Below the pieces are notes generated by a model. That model worked only from the letters and a program-made list of their open reading frames with translations. It was not told the origin of the DNA and ran no database searches. Positions 15,306 to 19,911 of a stretch of DNA of 19,911 nt are shown piece by piece (within the stretch, counting starts at the first letter, position 1; each line of letters opens with the position of its first letter). This DNA is from Vulcanimicrobiota bacterium. GTDB taxonomy: Bacteria > Vulcanimicrobiota > Vulcanimicrobiia > Vulcanimicrobiales > Vulcanimicrobiaceae. The translations under genes were made by a program, and so were the position numbers. Location of the stretch: the NCBI GenBank assembly GCA_019233415.1, contig JAFAMK010000328.1, positions 1 to 19,911 on the forward strand, in the 5' to 3' direction.

Positions 15306-15334
15306 GAGTCTACGCCGCCGCACCGGCCGCGGTT

Positions 15335-15649
15335 TCAGTCCGCGTCATGGTGGACGACCGTGTAGTGGACCGCACGGTCGTCGAAGCGGTCGAGCAGCGC
15401 CCGCGCCTCCGGCTCGACGACCGAGCGCTCGGGATCGTCGCCGGCGAAGGCGCGGATCGCGTCGATGGAGTCCCACAGCGTCAGCACGACGAATTCCGCT
15501 CCCTCGCCGTCGTTGTGTCGCAGCACATATGCGCCGCGATGCCCGCTGATCTGACGCAGTTCCGGCAAGACGTGCCCGGTGACGAAGTCCACGTAGCGGT
15601 CGGCACGCTCGCGGGTCGGCACGTGGCCGCGCCAAACACGCGCGATCAT
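15335..15649 (-). CDS. Antibiotic biosynthesis monooxygenase (ABM)-fold small protein
   Basis: The 104-residue product begins MIARVWRGHVPTRERADRYVDFV and continues with HRGAYVLRHNDGEGAEFVVLTLWDS, the beta-alpha-beta pattern of dimeric ABM-type ferredoxin-like proteins. Members range from heme-degrading to quinone-modifying enzymes, and many have no known activity; no decisive catalytic residue is evident here. The ATG at 15649 overlaps the TGA of the upstream alanyl-tRNA editing gene (ATGA), so the two are translationally coupled. The same frame is open further upstream, but that part is a shadow of the editing gene. Confidence 0.78.
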   Translation of the reverse strand: MIARVWRGHVPTRERADRYVDFVTGHVLPELRQISGHRGAYVLRHNDGEGAEFVVLTLWDSIDAIRAFAGDDPERSVVEPEARALLDRFDDRAVHYTVVHHDAD

Positions 15650-16365
15650 GTTGGCGTCGTCAGCGCGATGGTGACACGGCGGTTGCGTCGGCCTTTGTTG
15701 TCGACCTTCGTGATACGGATCGGGAGCGACTCGCCGGTGTTGGTCAGGTGCGTTCCGCCGCAGGCCTGGCGGTCGAGGCCGGCGATTTCGATGACGCGCA
15801 GCATCCCGTCGGGCGTCGGCGGCGGCGCGACGGTAAGATTGCGCACGATTCCCGGTGTTCGCTGCGCTTCGTCGAGCGCGAGGTAGGTGGCGCGCACGTC
15901 GAGGCCTTCGCGGATCACCGCGTTGATCGCGTCTTCGATGTTGCGCAAGCGGTCGTTGTCGGCCTCGGGAAGGTCGAAGTCCAAGTGCGCGCTGCCGTCG
16001 GAGATCTTCGCGCCGGTGACCAGCGCGCCGTCGAACTCCTGAAATACCAGCGCGTTGAGGATGTGCGTGTCGGTGTGGAGCTGCGCGATGCGCGCGCGGT
16101 GACCGGCGTCGATCGCGACGCGTACCGTTCCGTCGACGACGCCGTTCGTGTCGAGCCGGTGCCACCAGCGGTCGCCGTCGACCTCGACGCCGGTGATCGC
16201 CGCCGTGCCGCCGCGCCATTCGAGCACGGCGCGATCGGCGGGCTGACCGCCGCCGCCCGGATGGAGCCAGGACGACGCCAGCGCCACCGCGCCGGGACGG
16301 CTGTCCACGACCGCGGTTTCGAATTCCAGCTTCGCCGGCTCGGTGTGACAGAGATAGATCGCCAT
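15646..16365 (-). CDS. Alanyl-tRNA editing protein (AlaX-like, trans-editing)
   Basis: AlaX proteins remove serine or glycine wrongly attached to tRNA-Ala, acting in the cytosol as free-standing copies of the AlaRS editing domain. The 239-residue product has the glycine-rich loop GGGGQPAD (37-44), the zinc ligands His97 and His101 in HTDTH, and Cys202 and His206 in CGGTH. The 239-residue length fits a medium-size AlaX without the C-terminal oligomerisation region. ATG 16365 gives the expected N-terminus before the first strand. It overlaps the downstream ABM-fold gene by 4 nt. The pairing has no obvious functional logic. Confidence 0.92.
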   Translation of the reverse strand: MAIYLCHTEPAKLEFETAVVDSRPGAVALASSWLHPGGGGQPADRAVLEWRGGTAAITGVEVDGDRWWHRLDTNGVVDGTVRVAIDAGHRARIAQLHTDTHILNALVFQEFDGALVTGAKISDGSAHLDFDLPEADNDRLRNIEDAINAVIREGLDVRATYLALDEAQRTPGIVRNLTVAPPPTPDGMLRVIEIAGLDRQACGGTHLTNTGESLPIRITKVDNKGRRNRRVTIALTTPT

Positions 16366-16401
16366 GCCCGCAGGCTACCACGCGCGGAGCCGGCGCGCTT
16401 G

Positions 16402-16432
16402 GCGAAACGTGCGCGCGCCGCTAACGTTTCGC
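16402..16432. terminator. 9-bp perfect inverted repeat at the end of the AraC gene
   Basis: GCGAAACGT (16402-16410) and ACGTTTCGC (16424-16432) are perfect complements around a 13-nt loop that contains the AraC stop codon (16421-16423). On the minus strand it could fold as the gene's 3' hairpin. A T-run is lacking. Confidence 0.45.
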
Positions 16433-17266
16433 GAGCTGCGCGTAGCGGCCCGGTGTGACGCCGAACATCCGCTTGAAGCGGCGGTTGAGGACGCTCTGGT
16501 CGTAGAAGCCCGCGTCGGCCGCGGCCGCGGCTGGGCTGACGCCGGCGGCGAGCGCGCGCCGCGCTGCGTTCAGCCGCAGCTGGTTCAAGAATGCGTGTGG
16601 TGGCAGACCATATGCATTGCGGAACGAGCGCATGAAGTGATACCGGCTCACACCGCACAGCCGCGCGAGATCGTCGATCGACACGTCCTCGCGGAAGTGC
16701 GCTTCGAGATAGTCGCGTGCGAGCGCGAGCCGTCTCCCACCGGCGTCGCGCGGCTCGACGGACGGCTTCGGCCTGCCATAGCGGTCGAACAGGGAGCCGA
16801 GCGCGAGCGACCACTGCGACTGCCGTTCGAGCAGCGCGCCGGCGCGCTCGGTGCGGCGGTGCACGTCGAGCAGCGTGCACGCAAGTTGGGGGTCGTGATA
16901 GAGCCCCGGCGGAACGAACAGCTCGCGCGGACGGTCCGCGTCAAACCCGGCCGCCACGGAACGGATGCTCGCGGCGCTCAGGTAGACGCCGCGGTACGCC
17001 CAGTGCCGGCCGGCCTCGACACGCCCCGCGTGGTACTCGCCCGGCGCAAAGACCCAGAATGTCCCCGGCCCGCTGACCTGGGCACCCTGGCGGGTGCGGC
17101 ACTCGCCGACACCCGCCTCGCTGACGGCGACCATCATCTCCTCGTGGACGTGCGGTTCCCAGGTGAACCGGCCCATCCGCGCCTTGAGCAGGTACGCGTC
17201 GTCCAGCTCGCGGTCGCGCCAGTAGTCGAGCTGGACCGCCGGCCCCGGCCCGTCCTTCGTCAGCAT
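16421..17266 (-). CDS. AraC-family transcriptional regulator with N-terminal cupin domain
   Basis: The 281-residue product has an N-terminal AraC-type cupin (WEPHVHEEMMVAVSEAG with His39 and His41, then GTFWVFAPGEYHAG) and a C-terminal pair of helix-turn-helix motifs: VSIDDLARLCGVSRYHFMRSF and, about 40 residues later, SPAAAAADAGFYDQSVLNRRF, ending GVTPGRYAQLAKR. Regulators of this shape usually activate adjacent genes in response to a small molecule. The start at ATG 17266 follows a GGAG, but only 2 nt away, so initiation is imperfect; the frame stays open upstream without an AraC-like sequence. The target may be the AlaX/ABM pair just downstream on the same strand; the ligand is unknown. 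Confidence 0.9.
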   Translation of the reverse strand: MLTKDGPGPAVQLDYWRDRELDDAYLLKARMGRFTWEPHVHEEMMVAVSEAGVGECRTRQGAQVSGPGTFWVFAPGEYHAGRVEAGRHWAYRGVYLSAASIRSVAAGFDADRPRELFVPPGLYHDPQLACTLLDVHRRTERAGALLERQSQWSLALGSLFDRYGRPKPSVEPRDAGGRRLALARDYLEAHFREDVSIDDLARLCGVSRYHFMRSFRNAYGLPPHAFLNQLRLNAARRALAAGVSPAAAAADAGFYDQSVLNRRFKRMFGVTPGRYAQLAKR

Positions 17267-17352
17267 TTCTCCAGAAAAGTGTACGCGCGCCGAGCCCGAT
17301 CGCCTTGGCGAAAGATGCTCGACGCGCGCTCGCGCACACAAGATGAAAGCCA

Positions 17353-17423
17353 CGGCCTCACGTATCGGCCGTGCAGCGTCCCCGACTTGCGACGCCCGGT
17401 GGAGCCGGCGGGTGCAGAGATCG
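17353..17423 (+). repeat. Dispersed repeat, copy B
   Basis: This 71-nt element matches 15180-15247 at 63 of 68 aligned positions plus one 3-nt insertion (AGC). It lies in the 248-bp gap between the AraC start and the end of the membrane-protein gene. The rest of this gap is ordinary sequence with one weak palindrome, TCGCCTTGGCGA at 17300-17311, a possible AraC site. Confidence 0.8.
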
Positions 17424-17514
17424 CTCACAAAAAGCGTACTCACCCAACATCGCTCGGGCAAGAGCATCGGCCGAATCAGAACCGATCCGAAACACCCCCT
17501 TGACGCCAGGCCGC

Positions 17515-18279
17515 CTAGACGCCCTCCGCATCGAGAGCGAGCGATGGCGCCGGCACAGGCACCACGGCCGAAAGTCGCGAGACGACAGGGCGCGTCACGA
17601 ACAACAGCGCCCACCAGAACGCATCGGGTACTGTCTCGATGATGGCAGCGAGGAACCTGGTCAACGGCGTCGAGTGGTGCGGCAGGACAAACCACTGGAA
17701 CGGGGCGGCGATCAGGGTTCCAACGATAGACATGAGCGCGCCTAGAAAGACCAAATGTTTCAGATTGCGCGGCTGGCGCAGTGCCTGTAGCAGACCGCCG
17801 GTCGCGGCGGGCGCGTCGGCCCCATCCACTGCGACGTAGCTGTACGCCCATCCCTGAAGTACAACGAGCAAGGACATCGGCGCGAAGATCACTTGCAGGG
17901 CGATCGCACGTTCCCATGCTTCCGGGAAACTCTTCGAAACTGCGAACCATACAGCGAACGAAGGAATCGCAGCGATCAGCACAGGCAAGGCGGTACAGAA
18001 AGCGCCCCACAGAAGGTACCAGAATCCGCGCATCGGCGCACCGATCGGTGCGTCCAATTCCGCAGCGAACGCTCTGAATGAGCATGCCTGCGCATACGCG
18101 AGGGCTGCGAGCGCCGCAGGAGTGACGAATACGCTGGCGTGCGTCCCTTGCATCGCTTGATCGAGCGCAAGTACGAGCGTCGCAGCGAGAAGTGGCACAA
18201 GAAATGCACGCCATGACGCGCGCAGCAACGCGGATGCCGCTCCAAGATCGCGCAGCGGCTCGCGCCAGGGTGCAGCCAT
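17515..18279 (-). CDS. Polytopic membrane protein of unknown function
   Basis: I do not recognise a family. The 254-residue product has about six hydrophobic segments (near 24-41, 51-70, 85-113, 126-149, 175-197 and 208-228), broken by short polar loops, with a proline-rich C-terminal tail (VVPVPAPSL) and no signal peptide. Overall it looks like one of the small multi-pass proteins of the YciC/DUF-type group, but no motif supports a name. ATG 18279 has AAGG about 8 nt upstream. Codon use is less GC-rich than in the arginine genes. It is divergent from a MarR regulator, with a 100-bp gap that holds a palindrome and promoter signals, so that regulator may control it. Confidence 0.6.
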   Translation of the reverse strand: MAAPWREPLRDLGAASALLRASWRAFLVPLLAATLVLALDQAMQGTHASVFVTPAALAALAYAQACSFRAFAAELDAPIGAPMRGFWYLLWGAFCTALPVLIAAIPSFAVWFAVSKSFPEAWERAIALQVIFAPMSLLVVLQGWAYSYVAVDGADAPAATGGLLQALRQPRNLKHLVFLGALMSIVGTLIAAPFQWFVLPHHSTPLTRFLAAIIETVPDAFWWALLFVTRPVVSRLSAVVPVPAPSLALDAEGV

Positions 18280-18317
18280 CGAGACGGCCTTTCGAGGACA
18301 CGCTCGCTCGGTTCCTC

Positions 18318-18331
18318 GCTACTTCCGTAGC
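18318..18331. promoter_or_regulatory. Palindromic operator candidate in a divergent promoter region
   Basis: GCTACTTCCGTAGC has perfect 5-bp arms around TTCC. It lies midway in the gap between the divergent membrane-protein gene and the MarR gene, 12 bp before the -35 hexamer of the latter. Binding by the MarR protein is inferred from position only. Confidence 0.4.
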
Positions 18332-18343
18332 AGAGCCAGATGC

Positions 18344-18371
18344 TTGACAGATCGTTGACTACGCAAATAAT
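18344..18371 (+). promoter_or_regulatory. Strong promoter of the MarR-sulfhydrylase operon
   Basis: TTGACA (18344-18349, full consensus) and AATAAT (18366-18371, five of six) are 16 nt apart. The start of transcription would fall within a few bases of ATG 18380, so the message is probably leaderless; no Shine-Dalgarno is present. A second TTGAC at 18355 makes a direct repeat with an 11-bp period, a possible operator. Confidence 0.65.
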
Positions 18372-18379
18372 ATGGCCCC

Positions 18380-18841
18380 ATGAGCTCGCTGACACGAGGA
18401 CCAGCACTCGATCTGGTGATTCAGATCAACGCGATGCAGGCGCGGGCGGCGCGGAAACTCGATTTGTGGCTTGGGTCGCTGCATGGGATCGGGTTTGGCG
18501 ACCTCGTCATCCTGCGCGCATTGCGGGATGCGCGAGAGGTCTATCGGCAACTCGATTTGGCGCGCCAGCTGCACCTCTCCCCGTCGGGACTGACCCGTGC
18601 GCTGATCCCGCTCGAGAAGATTCATTTGATCGAACGCGAGCGTGACGCGCGCGACGCACGCATCTCACGCGTGCGGCTCACCGAGACCGGGCGGCGCATC
18701 GTGGACGATGCCGAGGAAACAGCCCGGGAGGCGTGTGAGCAGCTCTTCGCCGGCATCCCGTTGCGCGATCTGCGCGCCGTTGCCGGGTTGCTCGACGACG
18801 CAGGAAGCATTAGCGAGAGGTCGTCGAAGGCGTCGGCCTGA
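18380..18841 (+). CDS. MarR-family transcriptional regulator
   Basis: The 153-residue product has a first helix region (LVIQINAMQARAARKLDLWL), a winged helix-turn-helix at about 55-82 (YRQLDLARQLHLSPSGLTRALIPLEK) and a wing with RDARDARISRVRLTETG (88-104), the expected D-x-R-like stretch. MarR proteins bind DNA as dimers and let go when a ligand binds or a cysteine is oxidised; this one has a single Cys at 119. Its stop overlaps the start of the downstream sulfhydrylase (TGATG), so the two are translated together. It is divergent from the membrane-protein gene. Its operators may be the palindrome at 18318-18331 or the TTGAC repeats. Confidence 0.86.
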   Translation: MSSLTRGPALDLVIQINAMQARAARKLDLWLGSLHGIGFGDLVILRALRDAREVYRQLDLARQLHLSPSGLTRALIPLEKIHLIERERDARDARISRVRLTETGRRIVDDAEETAREACEQLFAGIPLRDLRAVAGLLDDAGSISERSSKASA

Positions 18842-19911
18842 TGGAAGAGCGCCGTTTCGGTTTCAGCACGCGCGCGCTGCACGCGGGGACACCGCCCGAC
18901 GAGGCGACCGGGGCGCGTGCGTTGCCGCTTCACATGTCGACGAGCTTCGTTTTCGACTCCACGGAGCACGCCGTCGAGCTGTTCTCACTGCGGACGTACG
19001 GCAACATCTACACGCGGATCGGGAATCCGACCGTCGCGGCGTTCGAGGAGAAGCTCGCCAGCCTCGAAGGCGGGCTCGGTGCGATCGCAACGGCGAGCGG
19101 CCTTGCGGCCCAGCTCGTCGCGGTGCTGAGCCTCGCGCAGGCCGGTGACCACCTCGTCGCCGCGACGCAGTTGTACGGCGGGACGATCACGCAGTTCTCG
19201 GTGACGCTGAAGCGGATGGGCATCGAGACGACGTTCGTCTCGGTTTCCGATCACGACGCGCTCCGCGCGGCGATTCGCGAAAACACGCGCGCGGTCTTCG
19301 TCGAGACAATCGGGAACCCGAACGGGAACATCGCCGATTTGGCTGTGCTCGCCGAGATCGCGCACGGCGCGGGCGTTCCGCTCATGGTCGACAACACGTT
19401 CGCGACGCCGTACTTGTGCCGGCCGATCGAGCACGGCGCCGACATCGTCGTCCACTCGGCGACGAAGTTCATTTGCGGACACGGCACGGTGATCGCCGGT
19501 GCGATCGTCGAGTCGGGGAAATTCCCATGGGCCGCGGGGAAGCACCCGCTGCTGTCGACGCCAAGCCCGGGCTATCACGGCTTGAACTTCGCCGAAGCGT
19601 TCGGGGAGTTCGCGTTCGTGCAGCGCGCGCGCGTCGAGGTATTGCGCGACGTCGGGGCGTCGATCTCACCGATGAACGCGTGGCTGCTCGTGCAAGGGCT
19701 CGAAACGCTCGCGCTGCGGATGGAACGGCACGTGAAGAACGCGAGTGCGATCGCGGCGTTCCTGCGCGAGCGCGAGGAGGTCGCCTGGATCTCGTTCGCC
19801 GGCCTCCCCGACAGCCCCGACCGCGCGCTCGCCGAGCGTTACTTGCCCCACGGCGCGGGCTCCGTGTTCATGTTCGGGCTGCGCGGCGGACGCGCGGCGG
19901 CCCGCGCGTTC
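18841..19911 (+). CDS. metY: O-acetylhomoserine sulfhydrylase-like Cys/Met metabolism PLP enzyme (3' truncated by window edge)
   Basis: The frame is open from ATG 18841 to the last base, giving 357 residues of about 430. It belongs to the Cys/Met metabolism PLP family: YTRIGNPT (57-64), LYGGT (111-115), VDNTFATPYLCRPIEHGADIV and the Schiff-base lysine Lys209 in SATKF. The YGGT and the long insert around 225-250 (KFPWAAGKHPLLSTPSPGYHG) point to the O-acetylhomoserine sulfhydrylase branch, which makes homocysteine from O-acetylhomoserine and sulfide. One detail differs: FICGHG stands where most have IGGHG. The start shares its A with the MarR stop. A methionine gamma-lyase activity is not excluded. 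Confidence 0.88.
   Translation, partial: MEERRFGFSTRALHAGTPPDEATGARALPLHMSTSFVFDSTEHAVELFSLRTYGNIYTRIGNPTVAAFEEKLASLEGGLGAIATASGLAAQLVAVLSLAQAGDHLVAATQLYGGTITQFSVTLKRMGIETTFVSVSDHDALRAAIRENTRAVFVETIGNPNGNIADLAVLAEIAHGAGVPLMVDNTFATPYLCRPIEHGADIVVHSATKFICGHGTVIAGAIVESGKFPWAAGKHPLLSTPSPGYHGLNFAEAFGEFAFVQRARVEVLRDVGASISPMNAWLLVQGLETLALRMERHVKNASAIAAFLREREEVAWISFAGLPDSPDRALAERYLPHGAGSVFMFGLRGGRAAARAF

Noticed and set aside
15335..16381. 348-residue minus-strand frame covering AlaX and the ABM-fold gene
   Set aside because: Only the last 104 residues are real; the rest is out of frame with the AlaX product.
16421..18301. 626-residue minus-strand frame extending AraC
   Set aside because: Sequence before ATG 17266 is not AraC-like and runs through the repeat and the membrane-protein gene in the wrong frame.
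18301..18379. SAM-type riboswitch before the sulfhydrylase operon
   Set aside because: The promoter lies too close to ATG 18380 to leave room for a leader RNA, and no riboswitch motif is visible.
1..19911. CRISPR arrays, tRNA or rRNA genes, insertion sequences, transposases or integrases
   Set aside because: Looked for on both strands; no regularly spaced repeats, cloverleaf patterns or recombinase motifs were recognised.

Overview
The window reads as one stretch of a high-GC (estimated by eye near 70%) bacterial chromosome with a Gram-negative type envelope: it carries an inner-membrane RND efflux pump, and nearly every long antisense frame is an open shadow, as expected at this GC. The mix (ArgR at the head of the arginine cluster, an ECF42 sigma factor, an RND pump, a DUF5069 protein) would suit an under-sampled soil lineage such as Vulcanimicrobiota/Eremiobacterota. 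That placement is inference, because no rRNA or tRNA gene is present to test it.

Layout. Bases 1-6228 (+) hold a compact arginine operon: the 3' end of argR, then argG, argH, argC, argJ and argD, joined by 0-43 nt gaps or ATGA overlaps. Together they cover most steps from glutamate to arginine; argB, argF and argA are not present. A short dispersed repeat sits in the argC/argJ junction. Bases 6245-9502 (-) encode a complete HAE1-type RND permease with no adapter or outer-membrane partner. It is divergent from a MarR regulator (9587-10102, +), and the 84-bp gap holds two tandem perfect palindromes immediately before the pump start. Bases 10099-11131 (-) hold an exported peroxiredoxin followed by a DUF5069 gene.

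Bases 11206-12866 (+) form an ECF42 sigma factor module: a promoter-like site, a DGPF/YCII protein and the sigma factor with its C-terminal TPR-like domain. DUF1761 membrane protein and acyl-CoA thioesterase-like genes follow on the same strand. Bases 14192-15102 (+) are a two-gene Xre/RES toxin-antitoxin operon whose base composition differs from its surroundings. Bases 15335-16365 (-) are an alanyl-tRNA editing protein overlapping a small monooxygenase-fold gene, with an AraC regulator (16421-17266, -) and a polytopic membrane protein (17515-18279, -) further along. The membrane protein is divergent from a MarR regulator (18380-18841, +), which overlaps by one base the start of an O-acetylhomoserine sulfhydrylase that runs off the window end.

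Two near-identical 68/71-nt repeats lie in the two largest intergenic gaps (15180-15247 and 17353-17423). No stretch over 300 bases lacks a gene. No tRNA, rRNA, CRISPR array, insertion sequence or known riboswitch was recognised.
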